Shown: positions 11,024 through 21,271, counted from the stretch's first letter. The stretch: DNA of 64,000 nt from Cryomorphaceae bacterium (GCA_027485415.1 JAIXRC010000133.1:1-64000); one strand, 5' to 3'. Program-made: numbers and translations. Notes: generated by a model not told the origin, from the sequence alone.

Positions 11024-11035
11024 TAAAAAAAAACA

Positions 11036-11467
11036 ATGAAGCTTAGTATTGGATCCGATCATGCAGGCTATGCCTTAAAATCAACACTTATTCCATGGCT
11101 TGAGTCCATGGGACATGTAGTTGCAGATAAGGGTTGCTATAGCGAGGATAGCATCGATTATCCCGATTATGGGCATCCTGTAGCGTCCGACGTAGAATCC
11201 AATACCGCTAATGTAGGAATTTTAATTTGCGGTTCTGGGAACGGTATCAGCATGACCGCAAATAAGCATCAAGGAATCCGATGCGCCCTATGCTGGACTC
11301 CAGAAATTTCAGCCCTAGCAAGGCAACATAACGATGCGAATATTGTTGCCCTTCCTGCTCGATTTATTGACGCTACTACAGCTAAGCAGATTATTGAAAC
11401 CTTTCTAACTACCGAGTTTGAAGGTGGAAGACACGCCAACCGCGTTGCAAAGATTGCTTGTCATTAA
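11036..11467 (+). CDS. rpiB: Ribose 5-phosphate isomerase B
   Basis: MKLSIGSDHAGYALKSTLIPWLESMGHVVADKG...GILICGSGNGISMTANKHQGIRCAL. Confidence 0.96.
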   Translation: MKLSIGSDHAGYALKSTLIPWLESMGHVVADKGCYSEDSIDYPDYGHPVASDVESNTANVGILICGSGNGISMTANKHQGIRCALCWTPEISALARQHNDANIVALPARFIDATTAKQIIETFLTTEFEGGRHANRVAKIACH

Positions 11468-12564
11468 ACCCTGAACAATAACGAACTTAATCGATCGGCT
11501 TTAAGGAAACCATTTTTTGTAAGCCGATAAACGTTGTTTTGGTAAGTTAAGTCACCGTTTTTTATCAGCAACTTTATTTCTCTTTTTTCTTGAGTACTTA
11601 AATTACCGAAGCGCTCTATGGAATCTCGGCTTACTCCCTCTAAGGTTCTTAGTCCTGTTAACCAAAGTTCGTTCCACCTATTTTCGTCCGATAATTCTTC
11701 AGTATCAAACCAATCCAATTGCTTAATGTATTGTGCATTGTTCGCAACATTCCAGCGGCGGATGTATTTTCCATCGTATGAATGAGCGCCAGGTCCAATA
11801 CCTAAGTAAGGAAATCCTTTCCAGTAATTCCTATTATGAAGCGCATAAGCTTTATTTCGGGCATAATTTGAAACTTCATATTGTTCGAATCCACGTTCTA
11901 TTAACCGTTGTTGGACTTCGAAATAATGATCCACTTGTTGATTTTCGTTGATTAAAGGCGCTCCAGATTTCTTCTCGGTATATGCTAATAAGGTTTTGTT
12001 TTCTAAGGTTAAAGCATAGGCTGAAACGTGATTAATGAAGGTGTTATCGGTTAATGCTGCCATGAGTTCAAGATCTTGTAGGGTTTGATTAGGAACTCCG
12101 TATATAAAGTCGATGGAACAATTGAATGAAAAATTCTCCAGCAGTTTTAAGTTAATTAATACATCCTGAGCGGTATGATTTCGGTTCATCCATTGAAGCA
12201 GTGTTTCATTGAGTGTTTGTATACCAATACTTAAACGGTTAATTCCTAAGGACTCCCAGTGGGTTAAATTTTCGTTCGTTAAATCCTCGGGATTTACTTC
12301 CAAAGTGATTTCTTCCACTGAATTATGGTTCGATAATATTTTTAGGAAATTTTGAAGCTCATTTTTCGAAAGTAAGCTGGGTGTTCCTCCTCCAAAATAG
12401 ATGGTTTTTACTGGTTCTTCAAGTTCTGGTAAACGTTCCTGAAGTTCTTTCAGCATGGTATTCAATAAACGTTCACGGTATGAATGAAAAGTTGTAGAGA
12501 AGTGAAAATCACAATAACTGCATTTTTTCCTACAGAATGGTACATGAAAATAAATACCAGCCAA
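11464..12564 (-). CDS. hemW: Radical SAM heme chaperone HemW (coproporphyrinogen III oxidase-like)
   Basis: MAGIYFHVPFCRKKCSYCDFHF (CxxxCxxC); IYFGGGTPSLL; LGIGPGAHSY. Confidence 0.93.
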   Translation of the reverse strand: MAGIYFHVPFCRKKCSYCDFHFSTTFHSYRERLLNTMLKELQERLPELEEPVKTIYFGGGTPSLLSKNELQNFLKILSNHNSVEEITLEVNPEDLTNENLTHWESLGINRLSIGIQTLNETLLQWMNRNHTAQDVLINLKLLENFSFNCSIDFIYGVPNQTLQDLELMAALTDNTFINHVSAYALTLENKTLLAYTEKKSGAPLINENQQVDHYFEVQQRLIERGFEQYEVSNYARNKAYALHNRNYWKGFPYLGIGPGAHSYDGKYIRRWNVANNAQYIKQLDWFDTEELSDENRWNELWLTGLRTLEGVSRDSIERFGNLSTQEKREIKLLIKNGDLTYQNNVYRLTKNGFLKADRLSSLLFRV

Positions 12565-12566
12565 GG

Positions 12567-14831
12567 TTAATCTTTCATCAAATTAATGACTGATTGATAT
12601 CCGTTTTCCAAGGTACAATGCAACCAATATATACCGGATTTTAGGTCAGTAACGTCAAGGGAAAAATTCTTGGTCGGTGAATAATATTCTGTTTTAACTA
12701 TTTTTCCTTGCAGATCCAATAGGTTAATTTTAGTTAAGTTAGAACTAGCAACGCCATAGATTATTGTTTTACCAGGATTTGGATACAGGTTTATCTGAAT
12801 ATTCTCAAGTCCTTGAAGGGAATTTTCTTCTATACAAAAATTGAGTTGCGCTTGATCACCAAAATCCGAAGCCTCGGAAGAAATTCCTGTTAAAGAGTCT
12901 CCTTGAGCACTGATTATCACGTTACCGCTAGAATCACACCAAGGCAAACCATAAATTCCATCCCCGTACGAATCGTTGATGGTAAAAATGTAACATCCTG
13001 CATTTAAACACCACGTCTCACTGATTAAGCCTGGAGCATTATCAGGGTACCCGCTGCCACTGAATAATACGGTTCCAGCCTGATCCGTTAATTCCCAAGA
13101 AGTTTCAGAACCGTAGCAATCAAGCGTTAAATCAAGAAGTACGGCTTGTCCGTTAATAACTACGGTAAACGTGTTGTTTTGTGTGTTGTTGTTGATGTTC
13201 TCATCGTTCCCAGTATTTGGATTATTCACTGTTGCAGTAAACGTATGCGTTCCTGAACCGAGGTTTGCTGCGGGTAAGGTTATGGTAGTCGATTGCCATT
13301 GTGCCAAGGATCCGTTCCATGTGTAACTTAAATTGTTTTGGCCATCGAATCCATAATTGATAGTTACTGTGGTCAGGGTTAAGGCTCCTCCGTTCGAAAG
13401 GGTAACAGAAGGGGTAATGGTTCCGTTACAAAAAGTTCCAGAAACTCCCGCAGTTGCGGATAAGGCTGGGTCTACTTGTGCCGGTACGTTACCGCTTGGG
13501 TCATATCCGTTCACAAAAGTGGCGTTCGTAGCTGCGGGGTCTAGCCAATATTTCAATTGGTTTGAGCTATCGCTGTTTTGGGGATTCCAAGAATAGCTGA
13601 TTTTACCGTATTCATCAGAAAGAGCAGCTGCGCCGCATGCGGATGCTCCTCCGTGCAATTGACCAACGATTCGATGGTTTTGGTCAAACAAGGGGGATCC
13701 AGAAGAACCTCCTTCGGTTACTCCTTCATCCCAACCGGTTACACCCCAATGGGAATTTGCTGGACTTGCACCAAAAGTTGTGGAAATAAGGGGATTATTT
13801 TCAATGGATATTTTTTTAATATCTCCTGCGGGGTGATGAATGCCTACAGCAGAGGTTGGGATGTTATTGGTATTATCCCATCCGTTAAAATAGGGGTTGA
13901 ATGCAGCAGGCACCGTCCCTCCTTGCAGACCTCCTGTTATTTCTACCAAACAAAAATCTGACGCACTAGCCCTTGCACGTAATATTCCGCTATTCAAGGA
14001 TTGGAACGTGGGTTCAGTTGCTGGATTGTTGCAGCCAGCGCTTTGCCAATTAAAACGAAAGACCCAATTTGCTGGATTACTGAAGCAATGGTTTGCGGTA
14101 AGTACGTAAGGCTTTCCGTTGTTCAAGGTATTGTTTATCAATGATCCGGAGCAAAAACCGTTGTTGTTAGTAACCAGCATCACTACACCGTTTCGTTCTT
14201 GCTGCCATGCTGCACCTTGCGGACAATTGACGTTAAAATTGCAATTACCAGAACTACCAAAGGCCTTTAAATAGAATTCTTGAGGCGTTCTATATCCGTG
14301 AGTAACGGTACTCAATTGAACGTGACCTTTCGGATTTCCTTCAGGAACATAGTATTCAAGGATGATTTCATCTCCGGGTACCAATTCGCTACCCAATTGC
14401 TCTTCGTACAAGTGTTCTTCGGTAAATTTCCCCAGAATAAAGGTTTTATCTGGATTGTAGATGTACAATTCGTTTCCTTTTGGTATTACGGTATGATCAA
14501 AAGCAAGATTTAAGGTTAAGGCATCGCTGCTTTTGATGCGCAACAACCAAAGTTTTCCATGGTTTTTGGTGGGTATCCAAACTCCGTTTTGTGCTGAATT
14601 CACAAAGGTTGAATGGTTGTAACCAAAGCGCCAAGGGTGGTCTCCAAGGGAATCCAACACACGGTCTTCGTGCCTCAAAGCCACAATATCTGGAGAAGGA
14701 AAGGAAATCAAGGGGACTTTTTCCCAACCGTTTTCTGGAAAATAATGTCCTTTACCCCCACCTCCTTGTATTTGTGCTTGGGTATTAAATGCCAGAAATA
14801 AAAGTAAAAGAAATAGGTGACGTTGAACCAT
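12567..14831 (-). CDS. Secreted trypsin-like (lysyl endopeptidase-type) serine protease with T9SS sorting domain
   Basis: Signal peptide; triad-like VLTANHC, ASDFCLVEI, TEGGSSGSPLFD; C-terminal INLYPNPGKTIIYG...SGIYWLHC. Confidence 0.85.
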   Translation of the reverse strand: MVQRHLFLLLLFLAFNTQAQIQGGGGKGHYFPENGWEKVPLISFPSPDIVALRHEDRVLDSLGDHPWRFGYNHSTFVNSAQNGVWIPTKNHGKLWLLRIKSSDALTLNLAFDHTVIPKGNELYIYNPDKTFILGKFTEEHLYEEQLGSELVPGDEIILEYYVPEGNPKGHVQLSTVTHGYRTPQEFYLKAFGSSGNCNFNVNCPQGAAWQQERNGVVMLVTNNNGFCSGSLINNTLNNGKPYVLTANHCFSNPANWVFRFNWQSAGCNNPATEPTFQSLNSGILRARASASDFCLVEITGGLQGGTVPAAFNPYFNGWDNTNNIPTSAVGIHHPAGDIKKISIENNPLISTTFGASPANSHWGVTGWDEGVTEGGSSGSPLFDQNHRIVGQLHGGASACGAAALSDEYGKISYSWNPQNSDSSNQLKYWLDPAATNATFVNGYDPSGNVPAQVDPALSATAGVSGTFCNGTITPSVTLSNGGALTLTTVTINYGFDGQNNLSYTWNGSLAQWQSTTITLPAANLGSGTHTFTATVNNPNTGNDENINNNTQNNTFTVVINGQAVLLDLTLDCYGSETSWELTDQAGTVLFSGSGYPDNAPGLISETWCLNAGCYIFTINDSYGDGIYGLPWCDSSGNVIISAQGDSLTGISSEASDFGDQAQLNFCIEENSLQGLENIQINLYPNPGKTIIYGVASSNLTKINLLDLQGKIVKTEYYSPTKNFSLDVTDLKSGIYWLHCTLENGYQSVINLMKD

Positions 14832-14835
14832 GGTC

Positions 14836-15459
14836 TTAATTTTTGATGGGTGCTTTAACCCTTTTTATTCCACATCCTTTCGGTTCTGTGGTATGGGGTT
14901 TAATCTTTTTTTGGTTTGCTTTAGCGCGAAGGGCGTTGAAAAGATACGGTTCTTCCTGTTTTCTCGATTTGTCCCAAGAATTATCGATAGAACCGGTGTA
15001 AATCAGGGTTAAATTCTCGTCAAAAAAATACACATGAGGCGTTGTTCTAGCCCCAAAAGCATCCGCTAATTTCGATTCAGTGTCTAGCAAATAAGGCATG
15101 GCATATCCTTGTTCTTGTGCGTGTTTTTTCATTTCTTCAAACGAATCGGCTTGGTTGCGTTTCCCTTCGTTTGAATTGACGAGTATGAAACCGATTTCGT
15201 AGGTTTGAGCCGCATTATATAGCGAATCGTATTGTTTTTCCCATCCAGGAAAATCGTCTGAACCAACCACAAAAGGACAAGAATTGCAACTAAAAACAAC
15301 CATGAGTCCATTTTTCTTGACCGCCTGAGAAAGGGTTAAGGTCGTTTCATCAACGTTTTTTAACGCGAGGTTTTGAAGGGGTGCTTTATCTTTAACGGAC
15401 AACTGAGCAGAACCGTAAAAAAGGGAGAAAAGAAGGATGAAAAAAAAGCAGTGTTTCAT
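14836..15459 (-). CDS. Thioredoxin/redoxin-family (AhpC/TSA-like) secreted protein
   Basis: MKHCFFFILLFSLFYGSAQLSVKDKAPLQNLALKNVDE...VVFSCNSCPFVVGSDDFPGWEKQY; internal ATG gives a proper signal peptide. Confidence 0.8.
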   Translation of the reverse strand: MKHCFFFILLFSLFYGSAQLSVKDKAPLQNLALKNVDETTLTLSQAVKKNGLMVVFSCNSCPFVVGSDDFPGWEKQYDSLYNAAQTYEIGFILVNSNEGKRNQADSFEEMKKHAQEQGYAMPYLLDTESKLADAFGARTTPHVYFFDENLTLIYTGSIDNSWDKSRKQEEPYLFNALRAKANQKKIKPHTTEPKGCGIKRVKAPIKN

Positions 15460-15533
15460 AGGATAAAGTATTGAAGTGCAAGAATAGTTAAAAACTAAAA
15501 CGTGAGCAATATTCTGCGGAAAAACCGAATAGT

Positions 15534-15541
15534 TATCTTTG
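15534..15541 (+). promoter_or_regulatory. Bacteroidota-type -7 element TATCTTTG upstream of udk
   Basis: Matches TAnnTTTG; 7 nt before the first ATG of udk. Confidence 0.5.
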
Positions 15542-15548
15542 TTCAAGA

Positions 15549-16190
15549 ATGATGGAAAATACACCGATAGTAATAGGTATTTGCGGCGGAAGCGGTTCAG
15601 GAAAGACTACGTTAATCAAGCGATTGCAAGATGAAATTGCGCATTTGAATCCTGCATTATTTACAATGGATAATTATTATCGCCCTATGGAAACCCAAGT
15701 AAGGGACGGAAATGGAGTAATAAATTTTGATTTACCCACAGCCTTGGACGAAGAACAATTATCCCGGGATTTAACTCAACTTTATCAAGGAAATTCGATT
15801 GAGGTAAAGGAGTATTTTTTCAACACCCAACCAGTAAAAAACGTATTACTTACCATCCATCCTGCGAAAATCCTCTTGGTAGAAGGGTTGTTTTTGTTTT
15901 ACTACCCAGAAGTTTTTAAGTTAATCGATTGGAGTATATATGTGGACGTCGATCCAAAAATACAACTTGATAGGCGTATTTACAGGGATCAGTCTACCCG
16001 AGGGTACAAGCATCAAGAGATTATATATCAATGGGAAAATCACGTTTTGCCTTGTTACAAATCCTACATTGAACCCTATAAACAAAAGGCTAATTTTGTA
16101 TTTAATAACGATGAACGCGCAGAGTCGGATTTTGTGCAATTGATGGAGCAGGTACAGCATTTATTGACCCAGCGAGGAGTTTTAGCCTAA
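15549..16190 (+). CDS. udk: Uridine kinase
   Basis: VIGICGGSGSGKTTLIKRLQDEI Walker A; DNYYRPM; RRIYRDQSTRGY. Confidence 0.9.
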   Translation: MMENTPIVIGICGGSGSGKTTLIKRLQDEIAHLNPALFTMDNYYRPMETQVRDGNGVINFDLPTALDEEQLSRDLTQLYQGNSIEVKEYFFNTQPVKNVLLTIHPAKILLVEGLFLFYYPEVFKLIDWSIYVDVDPKIQLDRRIYRDQSTRGYKHQEIIYQWENHVLPCYKSYIEPYKQKANFVFNNDERAESDFVQLMEQVQHLLTQRGVLA

Positions 16191-16222
16191 ACATTCTCTC
16201 TGTAAACCTTGTTAACGCTATT

Positions 16223-18130
16223 ATGAGTTATTGCAAAAACCCATATTTTCAGGATCGACTCAATACCCTTGAAGTTCGAGTGGGGGCGGTGTGCTTGGGC
16301 TCAAAATTTCCCATCCGTGTTCAGTCCATGACAACGGCCGACACTCTTGATACCATGGCTTCTGTTGAAGAATCTGTGCGTATGATAGATGCAGGATGCG
16401 AAATTGTTCGCTTAACTGCTCCTAGCAAAAAGGAGGCGGAGAACTTACACCTTATTAAGCAAGCCTTAAGCGAACGCGGCTACCACCAACCGCTGGTAGC
16501 GGACATACATTTCACCCCAAATGCCGCAGAAATTGCGGCATTGCATGTGGAAAAAGTGCGCGTGAATCCCGGTAATTATGCCGACAAGAAGAAATTCGAA
16601 GAGATTACCTACACGGATGAAAGCTATCAATCAGAGCTTTTGCGTATTGAAGAGAAATTTACGCCTTTGGTTAAGCTCTGCAAATCCTTAGGAAGAGCGA
16701 TGCGCATTGGGACGAATCACGGGTCCCTTTCCGACCGAATCTTGAGCCGCTACGGCGATACTCCAGAGGGAATGGTGGCTTCGGCCTATGAATTTATAGA
16801 GGTTTGCGAAAAAAACGACTACTTCAATTTGGTAATATCCATGAAGGCCAGTAATACCTTGGTGATGGTTCAGGCTTATCGGTTGTTGGTGTCAGAAATG
16901 ATTAAAAGAGGTCGTCATTACCCCTTACATCTGGGGGTAACTGAGGCTGGTGATGGGGAAGATGGAAGGATTAAGTCTGCGGTAGGTATTGGTTCACTGT
17001 TAGTAGATGGACTGGGAGATACCGTTCGCGTTTCGTTAACCGAAGCCCCTGAATTTGAAGTTCCAGTAGCTCAAAAGCTCATCGAAATCGCCCAACAAAA
17101 AAACATTTTATCTCTTCCTTATTATCCCAAAGGTTTACCCTTCGATCCTTTCCATTTTGAACGACGGACTTCAAGCGTATTGGGAAACATTGGAGGAGGA
17201 AACGCTCCGGTGGTTGTGGCTGATTTTTCCCAACAAGAAACCATCACTCCAGCTAACCTGTTCGCATGCGGTTATACTTATTCCAACGCTTTGGATAAAT
17301 GGAATGTGCACGACGCAGCAGCGGACTACGTTTATTTGGGTAAAAACACCTTGGACTTCGAACTGCCGGGCACCTTGAGGGTTGTTGTAGACGAATCGGT
17401 ATGGGCAACTCAAAGCCCGCTTCCCGTTGGAACGATCCCCTTGGTTTCCTTGAAAAACCGCCATAAAATTCCCCAAAACCAACCCTGTTTTTGTGCAACT
17501 AAGGCAGAAGATTTGGCGGTGGATTTGCATTTATTGCAAGCTGAAGATGTTCTTGTACTTCAATCCTCTTATGATAACAAGGTACAGTGGTTCCGGTGGG
17601 CATTTATGGTGTTAAAAGAACATCAAAAATCCAACCCCGTTGTTTTTAACCTTCTGTCAGAATCGTCAGACCTTGAACAATTTCAGTTGGAAATGGGGGT
17701 GTTTGCTGGATCACTTTTCGTAGACGGATTAGGCGATGGCTTATGGATTCAAGCGCCTCAGCAACCCAAAATTGAAATCAATAAGGTGGCCTTTGGGGTA
17801 TTGCAAGCAACGAGGTTACGGATTTCAAAAACTGAGTATATTTCGTGCCCAAGCTGCGGAAGAACCTTGTTTGATTTACAAGAAACAACTGCAAAAATAC
17901 GAGATCGCACAAGCCATTTAAAGGGATTGAAAATTGGAATCATGGGCTGTATTGTTAACGGGCCGGGTGAAATGGCCGATGCCGATTACGGTTATGTAGG
18001 TTCGGGTCCTGGTAAGATTACCCTTTACAAAGAAAAGGAGGTTGTTCGCAAAAACGTGAACACCGAAGATGCTGTAGATTCCTTAATTGACCTCATCAAA
18101 TCCCACGGCGATTGGATTGATCCGGCTTAA
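16223..18130 (+). CDS. ispG: 4-hydroxy-3-methylbut-2-enyl diphosphate synthase, long three-domain form
   Basis: PIRVQSMTTADTLD...CPSCGRTLFDL...GIMGCIVNGPGEMADADYGYVGSGPGKI; 635 aa with internal insertion domain. Confidence 0.96.
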   Translation: MSYCKNPYFQDRLNTLEVRVGAVCLGSKFPIRVQSMTTADTLDTMASVEESVRMIDAGCEIVRLTAPSKKEAENLHLIKQALSERGYHQPLVADIHFTPNAAEIAALHVEKVRVNPGNYADKKKFEEITYTDESYQSELLRIEEKFTPLVKLCKSLGRAMRIGTNHGSLSDRILSRYGDTPEGMVASAYEFIEVCEKNDYFNLVISMKASNTLVMVQAYRLLVSEMIKRGRHYPLHLGVTEAGDGEDGRIKSAVGIGSLLVDGLGDTVRVSLTEAPEFEVPVAQKLIEIAQQKNILSLPYYPKGLPFDPFHFERRTSSVLGNIGGGNAPVVVADFSQQETITPANLFACGYTYSNALDKWNVHDAAADYVYLGKNTLDFELPGTLRVVVDESVWATQSPLPVGTIPLVSLKNRHKIPQNQPCFCATKAEDLAVDLHLLQAEDVLVLQSSYDNKVQWFRWAFMVLKEHQKSNPVVFNLLSESSDLEQFQLEMGVFAGSLFVDGLGDGLWIQAPQQPKIEINKVAFGVLQATRLRISKTEYISCPSCGRTLFDLQETTAKIRDRTSHLKGLKIGIMGCIVNGPGEMADADYGYVGSGPGKITLYKEKEVVRKNVNTEDAVDSLIDLIKSHGDWIDPA

Positions 18131-18212
18131 TGGTTCATCTATAAACATCGGCCCGTTGATTTCTATTGAAGACCCTTTCGAAACCAGTGAATAACTTACA
18201 TAATTTCGTTTT

Positions 18213-19094
18213 ATGGGCGAAACATTGGATAAATATTCAAAGAAAGGAATTCGAAGCAGTTATTTGTCAACGATTTTGGGAATTTCCTTGGTGTTGTTTT
18301 TAATAGGGATTGTAATTAGTGGATATATTGGCTTGCGCTCAATAGAAAAGGATGCAAAGCAAAATGTCCAATGCGATGTTTTTTTAAAGCCCGAATTAAA
18401 GGATGCTGATATTAAGGTTTTACAACAAAAAATAAGCGACTGGCGGGAGTTTAGTAAGGTTGAATTTGTTTCCTCTGAGCGAGCCTTGCAAGATTTTTCA
18501 GACAACCAACTGAGCAATGATATGGAGTTTTCCGAGGAGGCAAGCATCATTCCTCCCTCCCTTACGGTTTATCCGAAAAGTGAATTTGCAACAAAGGTGG
18601 AAATGGATATAATTTGCAAAAAACTCCAGCAAACCTATCCAGAGATTGACGAAGTATTCTATGATTCAAACCAGTTAGAACGCATTAATTTAGGTTTTCA
18701 ACAAATAGCCATTATTTTTATATCCATTGCCCTTTTATTGTTGGTATTAGCCATAGCAATGATCAATAATACTATTAGAATGTCCATTTATTCGAAAAGA
18801 ATGACGATAAAAACCATGCAGCTCGTAGGGGCAACCAAGAAATTTATTCGAAAACCATTTATACGAACCGCCATAACGAATGGTATAATCTCATCTCTTC
18901 TAGCAATTGTGCTTCTGGTATCGCTTTTCTATTCGCTCAATAATGTTTTAGAAACGGTAGAAATAACCTTTAACCTCGAGGACTTAATTATTCTTTTAGT
19001 TTCTTTGTTGGTTTTAGGCGTTTTTGTTACTTTCGTATCCACTTGGTTTGCATTGAATCGGTTTTTGCGTACCAACGTGGATAAATTATATTGA
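18213..19094 (+). CDS. ftsX: Cell division protein FtsX
   Basis: Four-TM ABC permease-like, MIN(N)TIRMSIYSKRMTIKTMQLVGATKKFIRKPF. Confidence 0.9.
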   Translation: MGETLDKYSKKGIRSSYLSTILGISLVLFLIGIVISGYIGLRSIEKDAKQNVQCDVFLKPELKDADIKVLQQKISDWREFSKVEFVSSERALQDFSDNQLSNDMEFSEEASIIPPSLTVYPKSEFATKVEMDIICKKLQQTYPEIDEVFYDSNQLERINLGFQQIAIIFISIALLLLVLAIAMINNTIRMSIYSKRMTIKTMQLVGATKKFIRKPFIRTAITNGIISSLLAIVLLVSLFYSLNNVLETVEITFNLEDLIILLVSLLVLGVFVTFVSTWFALNRFLRTNVDKLY

Positions 19095-19096
19095 TC

Positions 19097-19453
19097 ATGA
19101 AAGATATTCAGCATTTTGGCATGCATCCAAAGAACTATCGCTTCCTTTTAATTGGGATTGGTGTAAACATTATGGGGTATCTGTTAATGATCGGAGGAGG
19201 AGCAGAAGACGCCAATACCTTTGATGCGGATGCGCTGTTTGATCCAATTAGAATAACCCTTTCGCCTTTATTAATTCTTGCGGGATTTGCCTTAGTTTTT
19301 TATGCAATAATGAAGCCCGTTGCACCTGAAAATAATACAGGTATAAACTCAAATATTCCATCAAAGGAAGGAAAAACGGAAGACCCGACGTCTAAACTTG
19401 AGAATAAGCCGATATCCTCCGGGAAGTTTATTCCCAAGACCAAAAGGAAATAA
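19097..19453 (+). CDS. DUF3098-family membrane protein
   Basis: FGMHPKNYRFLLIGIGVNIMGYLLMIGGGAEDANTFDADALFDPIRITLSPLLILAGF; between ftsX and uppP. Confidence 0.85.
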   Translation: MKDIQHFGMHPKNYRFLLIGIGVNIMGYLLMIGGGAEDANTFDADALFDPIRITLSPLLILAGFALVFYAIMKPVAPENNTGINSNIPSKEGKTEDPTSKLENKPISSGKFIPKTKRK

Positions 19454-19455
19454 GC

Positions 19456-20325
19456 ATGTCGTTTTTAGAGGCATTTATTCTTGCCTTGGTAGAGGGCTTA
19501 ACTGAGTTTTTGCCCATTTCAAGTACCGCCCATCTTTTATTTACGGAAAACTTATTGGGCATGGAGTCTAACGACTATGTTAAAATGTTCACTGTTTCGA
19601 TTCAATTTGGTGCTATCTTGGCGGTAGTGGCGGCTTATTGGCGACGCTTTTTTGTTGAAACATCCTGGTCTTTCTATAAGGTTTTGGCCATTTCAGTGAT
19701 TCCAGCATTGGTGTTGGGAAAATTGTTCGACGATAAAATCGAACAGGTTTTTGAGAAGCCAATTATCATTGCGGCTATCTTAATTTTAGGGGGAATAATG
19801 CTGCTGTTCATTGATAAAATCTTTTCGAAAGAATCTGAAATCCCCGACGGGGAAGTTACCCTTCGCAAAGGTGTTGCGGTTGGTTTTTGGCAATGTTTGG
19901 CCATGATGCCGGGTGTTAGTAGATCTGCCGCATCGATTGTAGGAGGCCTTCAACAAGGACTGAACCGAAAAACGGCGGCGGAATTTAGTTTTTTTCTTGC
20001 CATTCCCACCATGGCTGCGGTTACTCTTTATTCTTTGGTGTTGAAGGATTGGAATTATCAAGGCGAAACCATGAAAGGGTTTGAGATGGTGCTAAGCTCT
20101 CAACAGAACACCCTGATATTCCTTTTGGGAAATGTTGCCTCTTTCGGGGTAGCATTTTTGGCGGTAAAAATGTTTATTCGATTTTTGCAAAAGTACGGAT
20201 TCAAAGTTTGGGGTATTTATCGCATACTTGTAGGGGTTGTTTTATTGCTGGTTTTTCTAAACCAACCGAAAAATCAAGACCCGCCATCATCAAATCCAAC
20301 CGTAAGCACAAGTTTTCGCCCATGA
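19456..20325 (+). CDS. uppP: Undecaprenyl-diphosphatase
   Basis: ALVEGLTEFLPISSTAHLLF; MMPGVSRSAASIVGGLQQGLNRKTAAEFSFFLAIP. Confidence 0.95.
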   Translation: MSFLEAFILALVEGLTEFLPISSTAHLLFTENLLGMESNDYVKMFTVSIQFGAILAVVAAYWRRFFVETSWSFYKVLAISVIPALVLGKLFDDKIEQVFEKPIIIAAILILGGIMLLFIDKIFSKESEIPDGEVTLRKGVAVGFWQCLAMMPGVSRSAASIVGGLQQGLNRKTAAEFSFFLAIPTMAAVTLYSLVLKDWNYQGETMKGFEMVLSSQQNTLIFLLGNVASFGVAFLAVKMFIRFLQKYGFKVWGIYRILVGVVLLLVFLNQPKNQDPPSSNPTVSTSFRP

Positions 20326-21020
20326 ATTTTTTAGAAGGAGAGGTGTTGTTGGTGGATAAGCCCTATGGATGGACCTCTTTCGATGTGGTGAATAAACTGA
20401 GATGGAACCTAAAACAGGCCCTCAAAGTAAAAAAAATAAAAGTTGGTCATGCGGGCACGCTTGACCCCTTGGCCTCTGGCCTTTTAATTGTATGTGTTGG
20501 CAAACAAACCAAAAACGTGGACACCTATATGGCGGAAGAAAAAACCTATACAGGGACCTTTCTGTTAGGAAAAACTACGCCCTCTTTTGACTTAGAAACC
20601 GAGTACAATAAAAGTTTTTCGGTTGACCACATTACGCAATCGGCCATTGAAGAAACGTGTAAGGGATTTCTCGGTGAACAGCGTCAAACGGCACCTATTT
20701 ATTCTGCCAAACAAATTGATGGAAAGCGCGCCTACCTTTACGCTCGAGAAGGAAAAGAGGTTGAGTTGAAGTCGCACCACATCAATATAACCCAATTTGA
20801 TATAGATGCTAAATCTTTTCCAGAAGTTAGGTTCGAGATTTCCTGTTCGAAAGGCACCTATATTCGTTCCATTGCTCAAGATTTCGGCCTACGATTGGGA
20901 TCAGGAGCCACGTTAACGGAACTCAGAAGAACCCGTTCAGGAGCTTTTCATGTGGATCAAGCCAAAAGTGTAGAGGCTTGGATTGATTTTATTCAAGCCC
21001 AGCATGATACTATTCTTTAA
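20322..21020 (+). CDS. truB: tRNA pseudouridine(55) synthase TruB
   Basis: LVDKPYGWTSFDVVNKLR...KVGHAGTLDPLASGLLIVCVGKQTK; ATGA overlap with uppP. Confidence 0.95.
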   Translation: MNFLEGEVLLVDKPYGWTSFDVVNKLRWNLKQALKVKKIKVGHAGTLDPLASGLLIVCVGKQTKNVDTYMAEEKTYTGTFLLGKTTPSFDLETEYNKSFSVDHITQSAIEETCKGFLGEQRQTAPIYSAKQIDGKRAYLYAREGKEVELKSHHINITQFDIDAKSFPEVRFEISCSKGTYIRSIAQDFGLRLGSGATLTELRRTRSGAFHVDQAKSVEAWIDFIQAQHDTIL

Positions 21021-21177
21021 TGTGCTTTAATTTCTCTTGAACTTCACGAATGTAGCGTTGGTACTTTTCGATTTTTTCTTGGTATCCGTTTTCTTCCGCT
21101 CTGTAGAGTCTTTTCTGAAGGTAATGCAAGCGTCTTCCTAGTTTGTACTTGTCCCATTTGTTCAAGATGCGTTTCAT
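21010..21177 (-). CDS. Small basic hypothetical protein (55 aa), absent from supplied ORF track
   Basis: Hand translation MKRILNKWDKYKLGRRLHYLQKRLYRAEENGYQEKIEKYQRYIREVQEKLKHIKE; tail-to-tail overlap of 11 nt with truB. Confidence 0.55.
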   Translation of the reverse strand: MKRILNKWDKYKLGRRLHYLQKRLYRAEENGYQEKIEKYQRYIREVQEKLKHIKE

Positions 21178-21263
21178 AGTTATTGCGAATTAATGTAGCC
21201 TGAATATAACAAAAATCCAGTAAAAGGTTATTATTTACCTAAAGGGTTTTTATCACTGCACCC

Positions 21264-21271
21264 TAATTTTG
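21264..21271 (+). promoter_or_regulatory. -7 element TAATTTTG upstream of Gly-rich protein gene
   Basis: Matches TAnnTTTG, about 50 nt before the ATG. Confidence 0.35.

Noticed and set aside
16223-18130. Unusually long IspG as a novel fusion
   Set aside because: The long form with an internal insertion domain is already known for Bacteroidota and plant-type IspG
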